This document shows, in pieces, positions 1 through 12,744 of a stretch of DNA of 64,000 bases. The notes under the pieces are model-generated. The model had not been told where the DNA came from. It did no database searches and saw only the letters and a program-made list of their open reading frames with translations. The position numbers and the translations under genes were made by a program. Source of the stretch: Climacium dendroides (Eukaryota; Streptophyta; Bryopsida; Hypnales; Climaciaceae); the NCBI GenBank assembly GCA_950106755.1, contig OX467084.1, forward strand, positions 31,809,213-31,873,212. The letters are read 5' to 3'. Numbering within the stretch: position 1 is the stretch's first letter; each line of letters opens with the position of its first letter.

Positions 1-1840
1 TTTCTTGGTAGAGGTTCTAAAATCATTACTTCCACATAAGTACATATTGATCTTGGAGATGTACTTGAAGTGACAATGGTGCTTTTGGAAGTGCCCACTT
101 TAAGCTAGTTGACTCTTGAAGGACAAAGCCTATGACCATATAATCTACCTCCAATTTTTTATTTCTGTTATCTTGTGACTAAGTTTGAATGAGAATATTT
201 TATTTTATTTTTCAAAGATGAAATCACATATTTTCTAAAAGTCATGAAATTTACAAATTTATTGGCAATGATTTCAAATTACCATGATTTTTTGAAGAAA
301 AAGTGAAGAAAATTCATATCTAATTTAAAATTAGCTAAAACAATTTGAACATTATCCACAAATGTATAATATAGTGTATCCATATCACATTATACATATC
401 CAATTAGTAGAACATAGTAATTGATCCAATGTTCAAATTGCAATGGAATGTTTAATTTTTGAATAGAAACCATAATAGAAACTAGACTCAATAATCTTCA
501 TTTCATTAGTTGGGCTTGAATTCCAAAAAGATAATTCATGTGGCTCAAATTTTGAATGAAGAGCAAGGAGGTAGGACTTGCCAAAATACTCTTCTTGTGT
601 GCATTATGACAAGGAGAATCTCCTCTACCAACTAGAAACAAACTGGATGAAAACTTGTTCTATTGTGTCCTCCAACAAGCTTGTTTTGTTATATAAAAGC
701 TACATTTGGACTCCTTAGGCATTCTAGGGTTAAAGCAATTTTCAATTGAAGTGCAATGTTTTTGTTTGTTATTTTGCAATGAATGAATTTGACTCCCTTT
801 CAAAAAAAATTATGACTACTCTTGTCTTCCCTAAATCAATTAAACAATCTATCAAAGTGGATAGTGATAGAATGTCATCCATATCTATGTAAATGGGTTG
901 AATTTTCATTACCCCCATATCATATTTGATTTGCATATGTAAACTCCTAAAAGACCAAAGAACCCACATTGGACTTTTGGAGAACTCATGCAGGCTCATA
1001 ATTTGAAATTTTGGCATGCATTTTTTTAAAATGGATGTTTCTCATCATAATCTACATGTGAAGCTTTGTTTCATGTCATTCCGATAAATATTGCAAAACT
1101 TTAAAGCTTAAAAAAAATTCAATGTGAAATTGAATTATATTTAAAAAAATATTTATTATCTTTTTTGAGATTGTATAGATTGATAGCTACTCCAAAAAAT
1201 ATGAACCATTGAAATTCCAAATAGTGAGGTAAAAGCTATGAAGAATTTTATTTTGTGGGCAATGAAGGTAGAAAAAACATATGAAGTCGTCTTTTGCTCT
1301 CAATTTGTTAAAGATTAAAAAAAATTAAGGTATACTAATTTTTTACTAGAACATTCTCACCATTAGGATTAACAATTCTAGAACTCTTCCAAAAGTTATT
1401 AGCATATTAGTTGTATCTTCATTCAGTAACACCTTCTATTTTACAAGTTTTAAAAAAATGAATATGAAAGTTTTTTTGGTTAAATTTTTTAATATATATT
1501 TTCAACCCATTTTCCAACTTACTAACTAAAATGTACAAGTTATACGACACACATGTTTTTCTCTAAAATGTTGAAAGAAAAAACTCTACTTTTTGGAAGG
1601 ATTGAAAAAGCCTACATTTTGAAGTTTAGGCACATTGAACTTGCAATTGGTAGAGATATTCACTTTAAAATTTGAAAACAATGTACTTGAACAAGTTAAC
1701 CTAAAGATCGTGTGGTTGGTTTTGTTAAAAAATAAATATTGATGAAGATTTTGACCTTGCTTTGGGGACAAGTATTTTGAAGCAATTTTGGGCCTGTAAA
1801 CGTGTTGGTCTTTTAGGGTTGAAAATGCAATTGGGATAAG
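1..1840. other. AT-rich intergenic DNA, no gene seen
   Basis: Long A and T runs and only short open frames of about 60-80 codons with no recognisable domain. No repeat unit or RNA gene was identified here. It ends where a dispersed repeat begins at 1841. Confidence 0.6.
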
Positions 1841-2816
1841 GTTAACCCTTCATCGCCTAAGGTACAAACATGTTTAAAAGCATCTTGCCTTTGTAAGTGT
1901 TAAAAGTCTAAATTTCAATAAGGTATGAAAATCTCAACCATACAATCTTGTTGTGTGCATATTGTGGAATAAATTTGGGGTCATTCAACCATAGAGATTG
2001 AAAGATTATAATGTTTTAGTGTTGGAAAAAGGTGCTGAAATTTTCTTAAAAACATATTTAGAGGTGAAATTCGATTTCAAAACCTACTCAAATGAAAAAA
2101 CTTTAAACTACCAAGTGATTCAAAACCAGAATATAAACACTTTGGTGAAAAAAATATCATTCAAATGACTCATTATGTTTGCAAAATGGATTTGAAATGT
2201 TAAAAAACTGTGAAAAAAGTAGAAAAAAATCACATCTATAGCTGAACCTCCTACTAAAATGCTTCTCAATCACTCATAACTTCTTGGATCAATATGAAAT
2301 TTTAACCACACAAACTAGACTAGTATTCAAAACTTTTACAACAAAAATTATTGGAAACGGACCATGTATGAAGAAGTTATGAGCCGCCAAAGTTCACTAT
2401 AATGCAAAAATGTCTGGATTTTGAACTTCGAATTGCTCTCAAACATTCAAAATAGCTTATATTGACATGAAATTTTTACCACAGTAACTAGACATTAAGG
2501 GAAACAAAACACAACAAATTTTAATTGAAAATGAACATTTGATGAAAAAGATACAGTCAAGCCCCCAAAGTTGCAGCCACGAGAATGCAGTGTGATGAAC
2601 TCAAATTGAACCTATAACTCTTTGAATGGCTTTCACAAACTCAATTCGTCTTGGATTGATCTAAAAATTTTACCCCACAAACTAGACTAGTATGCACAAC
2701 TTTTACAACAAGTTTTATTAAGTTTGGACATCAGATGCAAAAGTTAGAACACTTCGAATTGGATTGTTACAATGTGTGAGGACACTTTTTGTCTCCTTTG
2801 GCGGTGAGGGGCTAAC
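1841..2816 (+). mobile_element. Decayed non-autonomous DNA transposon, family R1, copy 1
   Basis: The left end reads GTTAACCCTTCATCGCC and the right end, reverse-complemented, reads GTTAGCCCCTCACCGCC, so the ends are inverted repeats. The whole roughly 976 bp unit is matched in inverted orientation by 50133-51082. An example is the stretch around 2275-2370 (ATAACTTCTTGGAT followed by CACACAAACTAGACTAGTAT), which pairs with the complement of 50581-50670. No transposase frame is visible, so it would be non-autonomous. The superfamily is not assigned and no clear target-site duplication was found. Confidence 0.6.
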
Positions 2817-3190
2817 AACCATATCCCATATATGTTGTATGATATCGATATTCTTTATTATACATTTATATTTTGGATAACTCTATTAAAATCCTATATC
2901 CCGTACCTATATCTATCTCCATATGTCCTACCACATCAATATATTTCATATTTGACATTCATATTCCATATATCATATCCATATGTACTCCAAATATATT
3001 CCATACATCATATTGGTGTAAGAAAAAATTGTTTTGTTTTGTTTTTTTCTTTTGGGGGTAGGGGGTAGGTGGGCAAATCAGGTGATTTATTTCATTTTAA
3101 TTCGGTGGTGGTGGGCAGGCAAGGAGCCTGGAGACATCCACCTTTTCAGGAGATAGTAAGCTTAGGTCCATGCACCAACCATCATCATCA
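2817..3190. other. TA-rich degenerate spacer
   Basis: A stretch of degenerate CATATCC/ATATTCC-like motifs (about 2820-3015) is followed by a T/G run. No gene is supported; the short frames through it are low complexity. Confidence 0.4.
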
Positions 3191-3198
3191 AAATTGTT

Positions 3199-3300
3199 TG
3201 GATACCCATCCCCCATGTACTGACTGTGAACATTTTGTCCCTCATTGTTGGAATACCCCATCCCCCATGTACTGATTGTTGACATTTTGGCCCTCCAAAC
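3199..3300 (+). repeat. Two-copy tandem repeat, about 51 bp
   Basis: CATCCCCCATGTACTGA recurs in two adjacent units (about 3199-3249 and 3250-3300), each continuing with a GTGAACATTTTG or GTTGACATTTTG segment and a CCCTC motif. The local duplication has a few substitutions and one single-base length change. Confidence 0.75.
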
Positions 3301-3376
3301 TGTAGATTGATAGCACTAATGGCAATAATCACATGTTCATCCATCCACAACTAACTTCAATAACTTAAGCCATAGC

Positions 3377-3610
3377 AGACATGATTTGCAACAATATTTG
3401 GGAAAGCAAATATTTACAAAAGTGCAAAGATAGAAATGGCAGATGGTAAAAAAATTGGTGAATTTACAGCTTGAACTGAAATTACTATAAATTATGAAAG
3501 CTTGAAGTTGGGCTTGACCCATGTCCAATGTCTAAAGTCTTACATAATTGATTACCGAGAGAGTACTCATAGGTAACTTTGACACACAAAAAGAGGCATA
3601 AGTTTTGTGG
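3377..3610 (+). repeat. Diverged dispersed repeat, partner at 7672-7895
   Basis: This stretch aligns in direct orientation with 7672-7895. Shared words include GAAATTACT, the GCTTGAAGTT/GCTGAAGTT pair and CCAATG(T/C)(C/T)TAAAGTC. Nothing recognisable is encoded in this copy, which is interrupted by stops in all frames. Confidence 0.45.
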
Positions 3611-4030
3611 CAGTGTGGGGACCACATTGATTACAAAACTTAGTTTCTTCAAATTCAAAATTAACCCAAATGAGTCCCACCCTCTCCTAGATTTGAGACA
3701 CCCTACTAGTAGCGTTGGTAATGGGTGGTTCCACCTTAGTGTGTGAATTTTGGGTCCTCAATTCTTCATCAGCCAAGTGCCCCTTTTGGCCAAGGTGATC
3801 TACCCCCGCCCTCATTCTTCCATGAAGGAAAATGCTTAATTTTTTTATTTGCCATTGATTGTAAAATTTGAAATATTTGAATTCATATTTGCAATGAAAG
3901 GTCCCAAATTAGCTATGAAAAGTGTAGAAGATAAATTAATCAAGCACTAAATAGGGGTCTTGTATTTACATGCACCCGTAAAATGACTTCATGGAGATAA
4001 GTAAGGAGGTGGTTCATCCTAGCCCTCCTT

Positions 4031-4390
4031 TCTAAGTAGAAGTTAGAAGACGATCCAAGTTATTATCAACGCAACACACTAAAACTGTCATCTAAAGTTG
4101 GCCATGCAGGATGAATTTTGTGTTATGTAGGATAATTGTAGGAGGGGGGGAATATTTTAAATTGTCATCTAAAGTTGGCCATGTCTTTCCAAGTAGAAGT
4201 TAGAAGATGATCCAAGTTATTATCAACGCAGCACACTAAAACTGTCATCTAAAGTTGGCCATGTAGGATGAATTTTGTATTATGTAGGATAATTGTAGGG
4301 GGAAAAAATATTTTAAACTGTCATCTAAAGTTGGCCATGTAGGATGAATTTTGTGTTATGTAGGATAATTGTAAGGGAAAAAATTATTTT
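4031..4390 (+). repeat. Tandem array with three partial units
   Basis: The segment TAGAAGTTAGAAGA(C/T)GATCC through ATTGTAGG occurs at 4031-4150 and again from about 4190. The inner segment from TGTCATCTAAAGTTGGCCATG occurs four times between 4085 and 4340. Copies differ by few substitutions, so the duplications are fairly recent for this region. Confidence 0.85.
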
Positions 4391-4560
4391 GTATTGTGTA
4401 GATTCTATATTTGTCACCTCTCATAGTTACTATTGGGTCTATGATTGCAAATATGAATTCAAAATTTGCAACTTTTATCATGTACTATTGTGTCATGTGA
4501 TGTTGTTACAACCAAAATAAAAATAAAAATATATTTTTTTTAGTTTTTTTAATTCATTCA

Positions 4561-5290
4561 AACTTTGAAATTCAATAACTTTCACTCCGTAGTGTAAGAG
4601 GTTGTATTTTTGGTATGAATTTTAGTAGTATGACGGAAAGCTTTATGCACAAAGGAATGCAAGGGCTTTGTTTTAAGGCCTTTGGACATGCCATGTAAAA
4701 GTTATGTTTTCTCCAAAATAAAAGATAATTTAATTCAATTTTTTTATTTAAAAAAATCCATAACTTTCACATTGTAGCTCCAAACACCACAAAATTGGCA
4801 CAAACAAAATGTTTTTAGTTCTACATGACAAAATGCAAGGGATTTGTTCAAAGGCATTTGGACATGCAACATGAAAGTTATGATTTTTCCAAAATAAAAG
4901 ACAATTTTATTCAATTTTTGAATTCACAAAAAACTTTGAAATTCAATAACTTTCACATTTGTTGGTCCAAATGCCAAGAAACAAAATTCATACACTCCTC
5001 CTTACAACGAGCTTTCCAACCATACCAAAATGTTCACCAGCCGCCACCTTACAATCCCTTAGATCTCATCATATCAAACAAAACAAACAACTCAGCATAA
5101 GGTATAGATGGCAAATAAAATATTCATATATTTATCTAGGGGCAAATTCACCGTGCACAACCCACTTTGTAAGACAAGCTTAGCATCCTCTAATATTATT
5201 ATGACTAGCATACCCTACTCAAAAAAATAATTTTTTATTTTTGAACCCATAAAAACTTTGAAATTCAATAACTTTTACATCTCGAGTCCG
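4561..5290 (+). repeat. Repeated module array
   Basis: The word ACTTTGAAATTCAATAACTT recurs near 4561, 4931 and 5254, with a shorter version (CATAACTTTCACATTG) near 4750. Each module continues with a pattern like AACACCACAAA...GCACAAACAAA and GCATTTGGACATGC. Modules are about 180-320 bp apart. The last one runs into a repeat that has an inverted copy at 60.86-61.04 kb. Confidence 0.6.
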
Positions 5291-5342
5291 AACGCCACAA
5301 ACCAAAGCATGTGCACCCCTCCTCGCCAAAGTCTCTCTGACG

Positions 5343-5576
5343 TTGGGGAGGCACCTCGTTCAGCCCCCACTGGTCCTAGAGCTGGTTTTATCTTTCATCC
5401 TCCTTAGAGTTCTTTTGTTGTGGGGCGAGGCTGGTCTTGTTGTCCGTGCTGTTGTATTTCAGTATGGTCTGTGGTTTTGCTTTTGCTGTTCCCCCAAGCC
5501 GCTTGCGACTGGAATTTTTGTTCTCTTTTTCTTGCAGTAAAGGTATTCTTTGCTTGTGTCGAAAATTTAAAAAAAT
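5343..5576 (+). mobile_element. Probable small retroposon insertion
   Basis: A roughly 234 bp GC-richer block lies inside an AT-rich repeat. It is flanked by TCTCTGACG (5334-5342) and TCTCTCCGACG (5577-5587), an imperfect direct repeat that looks like a target-site duplication. It ends in an A-rich tail just before the right flank. The inverted copy of the host repeat at 60.86-61.04 kb lacks the block, which supports insertion. It could be a SINE, a 5'-truncated LINE 3' end, or a captured gene fragment; no family was recognised. Confidence 0.45.
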
Positions 5577-5857
5577 TCTCTCCGACGGTACAAAGCATGT
5601 GACCAGGGGACACACAGTCCAGAGGATCTCAACACATCAAACAAAACAAATCCAAACAAAACAACCAGCCTATCTTAATGGATGGATATGGATGGATAGT
5701 TGCAGGCAGGCAGGGAGGGTGCGGGTCCATGCCCTTGTCAGATACAGAACAGACTGTCCATTTTGAAACTATTTGGAACTAAAATAAGTTATAATGGGAG
5801 TGAGTGAAAGAAGGGGCATTTTACATTTATTTAAAAGGGTCCATCAGATCTACAACA

Positions 5858-6560
5858 TGCCATGATATCATTGATAAAATAACGTAAACTACCCCCAGCA
5901 AAATTCCTGCTCATTTTGCGGCGGGTTATTTGGGGGCAATCCCACGATTACGTAGGTTTCCATGTGTAATCATGGATTACAAATTCTTCATCCACGACAT
6001 TCATCTCAGACCCATTCTTCATCCAATTGTGATTTCTTGACAGTAGTTTATGTCGACCAATGCCTCTTATGGTCGTGCATTTCGGAGAAGAAAAAAAAAG
6101 TGCTTCCTTGTTGGTCCTTTTCCCCTGAAATGCCTTCCCGAAATATCCTCTTTCTCGGACATTGCTCTATACTTAACTTTCATACATCAAGTCAAATGTG
6201 CCATGAGATCATTGATATAATAACGTAAACTATTGCTAGTAAATTTCTTGCTCATTTTGCGGATAGGTTATTTGGGGGCAATCCCACAATTACATGGATT
6301 TCCATGTGTAATTGTGGATCATGGATTCTTCATCCACGACTTTCATCTTGGACCCATTCTTCGTCCAATTGTCGTATCCTGGTAATAGTTTATGTTGACC
6401 AATGCCTCTCGTCGTCGTACATTTCAGGAAGAAAATAAAAGCGTTTCCTCATCAACCCTCTTTTTAAACTTGAAATGCTCCTGTTTGGACATTGTTTTAT
6501 ACTTAACTTTCATACACCAAGTCAGATGTGCCATGAGATCATTGATATAATAACTTTTAT
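5858..6560 (+). repeat. Tandem duplication, about 335 bp unit, two full copies plus partial third
   Basis: TGCCATGA(T/G)ATCATTGATA begins units at 5858, 6199 and 6529. Units 1 and 2 share long stretches including TTATTTGGGGGCAATCCCAC, CTTCATCCACGAC and GACCAATGCCTCT. The third unit stops after about 30 bp. No coding potential is shared. Confidence 0.85.
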
Positions 6561-6599
6561 TTTTCATACATCAAGTTAGTCGAATCTATAGGCCCCCTT

Positions 6600-7671
6600 A
6601 CATGCTCACCCAAAGGACAAGTATACAACTACTTTAAACAAGAAGACAAAATCAACTCCATCAATTATCTTATTAGGGTGGGCAAGCGGCAAAGGAAGAG
6701 TTGAAATTTCACTGATATCGGTGGACACTTTCATTGGTGGAAACTATCTAATGAATCTAATACGTGTGATTTTTTTTTAATTATTTCCCTCCCTACCCAC
6801 TAGGTCTACATGAAAGTACAATGTTTATTTTTCCCTATTAATAACACTTGTTGTGCAACTCCCCCGATCAATGTTCAAAAAACTTTTTGAGTTTTACCAA
6901 TTAATTTCCTTTAATTCTCATATTGAACCGGTATTTGAAGAACTGAGTCCGATTATTTTCTCAATTTTTTACTCAAAATAGAAATTTTATTGATTTTTTT
7001 CACCCGTTTTTGGATGATGTTTTCAAATTGCAAACGGATTTTTCCGCCGATGACCAATATATGTAAGGGGCCCCTTAAATTCTTGGACACCACCGAGGCC
7101 ATTCTACCTTGGTCCAAACTTAATTTTTCGGAGGCTCAGCTGTCATGGCTGGATGAGAGAGATCATTAGGGGGGAAAACTTAATTGTTAAGGTTATGTAA
7201 TGGCAGTGCTGACCTCTGATTGGGCCGTAAGAATATAACTGCACTCAGATTTCGCAATCCAAATAAAACCAGGGCCTTTAAATGTTTCCGTTGTGTCTCA
7301 ATAATGGTCAAAGAATTTTGTAGTATTTATTTCTAAAGGGCTCTGTACATGGAGAGGTATCTACGGCATAATTGAAGGCAGTCTTCAAATAATAGAGTTA
7401 ACTTAATTGTAAAGTGTGTGTGCAAGGCAGGAACAGTACTGTAGCTGGAGTTTGGGGAGAAAAAAAAGAAAAAAAAGAAAAAAAGGACCAAACTCCATGG
7501 AGCATCCAAACTGAGATTTGATTGAGTTTGGTGCAGTGTTTGTTTTTTTCCTAGCCTATTCTCAGCCTCAGTTAAACCTTGCTTGAGCACCGACACGTTC
7601 ACAAACACAGGACTGACTTTACGATTAACTCTATAGTGAAGGCACCCATAACTGATTGAATAAGGAATGGT
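6600..7671. other. Intergenic DNA, no gene seen
   Basis: Mixed-composition spacer with an A-rich simple tract (about 7458-7486). The minus-strand open frame across 7333-7713 reads this tract as phenylalanines and shows no domain. Confidence 0.45.
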
Positions 7672-7895
7672 GGACATGATGAGGAGCAGTGGAAGGTGAA
7701 GCAAATAGTGCACGAGATGCAGAGACGTGAATGATGCCTGGGGATTGCAAAAAGTATGGTAGTTTTTGCACTGAAAGTGAAATTACTGTGATTTTTGAAA
7801 GGCTGAAGTTCTTGTCGACGCATGGCCAATGCTTAAAGTCATCCAAAACTGCTCACTAACGGACTGGAGGCTACTTACAGTGGCACAGAAAAAAT
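7672..7895 (+). repeat. Diverged dispersed repeat, possible exon remnant
   Basis: This is the partner of 3377-3610, with more balanced base composition. One frame is open from about 7743 to a stop at 7857-7859 and contains KKYGSFCTESEITVIFERLK. The tail faintly resembles the end region of plant PPR proteins, but this is not a secure match. Other frames have stops. It could be a decayed exon copied by a repeat. Confidence 0.25.
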
Positions 7896-10797
7896 ATGGC
7901 ATGCTGTATTTCTTGTAACAACCAATCAAACAGGGGAGCTTCTTGGAACCTTTAAAATGAAAATAAAAATAAACAGAAATGAGTGCCATCATCTCCAAAT
8001 TTAACACACCCTATGGATTGCTCATAGGGCTTTGGGTAGGAATGGGTACTTTTATCATAATGTCCTTGAAATTAGGTAAGCTTAACTTTGAAATGTTCCG
8101 CCGTCCGTATTTTGGATGATGAACATAGGGCTTCAACCAAATAATTCAACCAACTTCTCATTCATCTAATATAATACTTGAATGTCGAAAAGACAATCTT
8201 TTTTAAATACCAATTTCAAGAAATTGCTATAAATGATATTTATGTACAAAGATATAAGCAAAAATGTGCTTGAAAATGTGCCAAAATTCGAAAAAGGATT
8301 GGAGCAATAGTTATGCCACAATAAACCTAAAATGGTCAAGGGCATGCAACAAAAAAAATCGATTTTTTTTATAGATCATATTTTTGTCCATGTGAAAAGA
8401 TTTGACTCATTCCATTTGGATAAGTAATGCACATGAAAGTCATGAAGTTTCTTGTTTTGTAAGCATTTTTTGCAAATTCTTGAAAAATTAATGAATCAAA
8501 TCTATTTTTGAACTCAATTTTAACGATTTTCAAAAATGCATATGGATTGGTTTGTTTAGTAGAACATTCTTGTTGTTAGGATTAGTGTGTACATTTCAAT
8601 TCCATCTTAGAGCAAGAGTATATGGAAGTCCAAAATTCTCAACTCAATTCTTCAACACAATTTATTTTCAATTCACAATTTATAGTACAAAAATTTTAAG
8701 CTAAGGGGCTTCACAGTTTGAATATAAATATGCAAAACAAACAAGTGTTAAAATTTTATGTTTTTGCATTGAAAATGGCAATTTTGAATGGTTTATTTGA
8801 CAAAATGGCCTTGGAATTTTAGGAATTAAGAACATTGAATGTTTTATTAGATTTTTCTAGTTTAAAAAAAAAAGACCCATTAACCCATTACTAGATTTTC
8901 TCAAGATTTTATGATTTTCAAAGTAGAACTTAATAGATAAATTTAATAACAAATTTTAGGATAATTTTTTCCATTAATACCCATAGATTATAATCAGAAA
9001 CAATTAGGTATACCCAGATTATCATCAGTAATTTAACTTATAACAAAGGAACAAAAAAATAATGAATATTAAATTTTTTATTATGGATAAAAATTTGAAA
9101 ATTTGAAATGATTTTTTGGTAGCAAGATTGAATGTGAAATTCTACGTATGATAAATTTTTTTAATTCAATTTTCAATTATAGAGTAAAAATTCTCCCTCA
9201 TAAAACTTGTAATGTGAAAAAGTCATAGAATACTTTAACTCATAAATTCATAGAATATATATACAAGTGAATTTTCAAGATTTGTATAGTGAAAATGTTG
9301 AATAATTAGCATATTCTATATTTTAAAAAAATAATGGATGAAATTAGGACTTCAATTGGATGAAATCATTTTTTTGTCCATCATTCAAACCTTTAGGGAA
9401 TAAAACAACTTGCTCAAAATGGCTGAAAAAATGAGGCAATTTGGTCCTCCAAGAATGAATCATGTAATGTTGGAGAGGAACAAAAGTATCATGTGAATGA
9501 TTTTAAGGGGGCCCATAGAAACAAATGATACAACACTATAAGAAAACAAGTTTTTTTTAGATGTTTGAAAAATGTAAGAGCATGTTTAGTTTGACAAGCT
9601 AAATGTCAACTACAATGTCTTGTAAAATCCATTATAATTGATGAGCAAAAACATGCAAAAATCACAAGAAACATGCAAGATTTTAGTTCGTTTTTTTCTA
9701 ATGTCTCAGAAAACATAGTCTTTGAAGCTCTTCCAAATGTGCCATGTATTGAACACGTCACCGCCACATAAGCACAATATGGATGGACAGTGCCATGTGG
9801 GGTACTTTTTCATCTATTCAATGAGTTACATGAGTTGTGACTTGGACCCCACCGATTTTCAATGTGGCAAATGGTTTTGGTTTAGGGTTTTTAAGACGTC
9901 AATTTAGACAATTTTTGAGACATCAATTGATGCATACCCTACCTATAAGGTAAGATCAATAAAAGAAAAATTGTTGAATTCAACAAGAATTAAAAAAAAC
10001 TTAGTAACTTACCATCTACTATAAGAGAATTTTTGATGGCAAAATGAAAAAATCCGTAAGAATGACGGGTAGAGAAATCATATTTATATCCATTCTCTGC
10101 CCATGGGGAGACAAAAAATATGAGATAAGTAGAATATGGGAACTTGAGCATTGTACATCTTGATGTTGTTTTAAATATCTCGATGTTGTTTTAGACATTT
10201 GAATCATACCCTTGGATCATATTATTTCAAACACTTTACATTGAACACAATTCTTGTTTTACATATCCCATATAGATTGTTTCACTTCCTACCATCCTAC
10301 TTGTATGAAGACCATCTCTTTTCATCCATGGTGCACATGAATTCATTTTCCTTTTTTTGCAAAGTATGCCATGTAACGACCCTTCCCCTAAATTTTTCAC
10401 ATATAGTAAACCTTTTACCATATGTTGTGATAATTTTTACTAATTTATCCATAGTCAAAATGGGTCTACACGCTAATTTGGCAATTTGTGATTTTTGGGA
10501 TGTCTCCAAAAACATCAATATGTCTTTAGTCATGTCAAATAAAATGCTAGCGTCAATGATAACATCAATTTGGATTTACAATAATGTGCCAATGTTCTCC
10601 GCAATGTCCACAAAAATCTACGTTGTTAGGCCATATGTCCTTTGACATCTTCATATTTTGTTGGACATTGCATGTTAGTGGTAAAACACAGTAAGAAATC
10701 ATTGACTTCATATAGTGCACCTACTTATTCATCTCAAATTAATAATTTTTGTGTTTGCTAGCTACTTTAGTGATTGGTCTCATCCTTTGAAACTATT
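7896..10797. other. AT-rich intergenic DNA, no gene seen
   Basis: Dominated by A/T runs. The longest open frame (10199-10645, 148 codons) is AT-driven, rich in M/I/S/F/H, and has no recognisable motif. No RNA gene or clear repeat boundary was found. Confidence 0.5.
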
Positions 10798-11480
10798 CCT
10801 TAATCCGTAATTGTGTTTTTTGGGCAACATAGAGACTTTGAGCAACCTTACTACAAATATAATTTTTTTGAAATTAAATAGTAAAAAATTTATTTTATGA
10901 TATGTAATTTTCATTGCTCAAAGGGTAGCTAGGTAGAAAAAAATCTTCTTTAAAAATCATTTTAAAAATATATAAATTTGAAACTCATTTTCTAAATTTA
11001 TATATACATGAAAAGCTTTTAATAGTTCCATTTTGATTAATAAGATGAAAGTTATGAAGAGTTTTAGTTTGCGAATAGTTATGGAATCTCTATTCTAAGA
11101 TAGACTTTGAAGTCCTTTATTTAATTCAATTTCTAATATTTTTGAAAAAAATTAAAAAAATAAGGTGTAGATTGTTTATTACAACATTACAACTATTGGG
11201 ATTGGCATTTTTCAATTCCTCAAATAGAGTTTTAATAATTTAGTATTTTGAATCATCCTCTATTTCTTTCTACTTACTATTATTTTTCTATACGTTGTAC
11301 AATTCCAAAATGATCTGAAATTTTTCAAGCATGTAACCAACTTGCCTTGAAGATTGAATCCAAAGAACAACCACCATTTGGGACATTTTTCATACAAATG
11401 TGACTTTGTAAAGTGCAGCTCCATGGTTTTCACAAGGCCCTCCAAAGGATCTTTGTTGCTTCAAATGCTAATATCTTATA
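10798..11480 (+). mobile_element. Repeat family R2, copy A, degraded
   Basis: This aligns with copies B (24492-25393) and C (44650-46150). Shared words include GGGCAACATAG or GGCAACATAG near the start and ATGAAAGTTATGAAGAGTTTTAG at about 11045. ATTACAACATT and the CCACCATTTGGGACATTTTTCATA region are also shared. The left end is degenerate and the right end is lost. No protein is encoded. Confidence 0.6.
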
Positions 11481-12736
11481 ATCTAGAAGATCCTACAATT
11501 AGATTCACCAATATATATTTTTTAAATTTTAAAAAGATTTTAAAAAATTCCTTCTAAATTCAATTACAAATTAAATATTTTTATTTTTTGAATGAAACTT
11601 TTTGAAATGGATTTGAAATGAGGTTCTCTTGACATGGTGATTTTTTGAAATTTTTGAGTTCTTCAATTCTACGACCTCATTTTTTCAAGTCCAAGTTTTA
11701 AACAAGAGTCAATGCAATTTTAGGTTGGTCAACCACTCGACATACTTCCACATTTGTAATTTTAGAAAAATATACATGTACTCTACTAATACCAAATTCA
11801 ACCATTAGGTAGGACAACAACTTGATAAAGTATCTCCACAAATTAGGACAACTTTCATTCAAGCAATAATGAAAAAGAAACAAGAATATGAATTTGTTCA
11901 TCATCCAAAAATTGGTTAACTAATTTGTAGTGGTATTTTTATAGTTTTATATAAATTTTAGTATCGACCTTGAGTTTGAATTAATTTAGTTAGGATTTTT
12001 GTGTCCTTTAAGATTTATATATTGACAAAGTATAGGCTCCTTTTTGCAACCATGGATTCCGTTTCATGACATTATAACTATATTTCAAAGTCCCATACCT
12101 AAATCAAAGTCTTCATAAGTACTCTTTTAATTGAGGGAGTTGAAAAATATTTTTAAAGAAAATCAATGGGAACCGTTTAGATTCAATTAATTTCTAAATA
12201 AACTTTGGAAAATTTTGAAATTAAGAAATAATGAAAAAGTTGAAAGGTCTTTGAGGCAACCAATGGATCTTACAAAAACAAATAGAATAGGAACCATGGA
12301 TCTAAATCCACAAAGTCCCAATAGAAACTTTTAGGATTTGATTAATTTCCAAAGCAATGTCAAAAACACCTTGCTCACCTTTAGGTTGGAATTGGTTTAG
12401 CCAATATTTTCAATGGTGAAGAGCAACAAGTTTCCAAGAACGACCAATGAAGGAGTTAAAATTTTCTTTGAGGCAACTAATGGGACTTATAAAAATGATG
12501 GATTATAATTTAAAAGTATGTATTTTGAAGTAAAATTACATATCAATAATTGGAGAGTATGATTTGAAAAATTGATTTTATATTCTCAATCAAAAATCAA
12601 ATACAAACCTTGATTGCCAAAGACCAAAATGTTGATTGATCATTCTTTTAGGGCTCCAATATTCATGTAAAAATGACTATTGTCAAAGTAGAATTGGGGT
12701 ATTGTAAAAATGATTGTTGTCAAAGTAGAATTGGGG
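11481..12736. other. AT-rich intergenic DNA, no gene seen
   Basis: No open frame with a recognisable domain and no clear repeat unit were found between repeat copy A and the foldback element at 12745. Confidence 0.45.
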
Positions 12737-12744
12737 TATGGTTG

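Noticed and set aside
5388..5766. Overlapping frames on both strands near 5.4-5.7 kb
   Set aside because: They cover an inserted repeat block and its flank. Five frames are open at once and none matches a known family.
7333..7713. 126-codon minus-strand frame with a phenylalanine run
   Set aside because: The run is a simple A/T-strand tract. The rest has no recognisable domain.
10199..10645. 148-codon frame in AT-rich DNA
   Set aside because: Composition is driven by A/T, no domain or repeat of coding sequence was seen, and neighbouring frames show similar chance openness.
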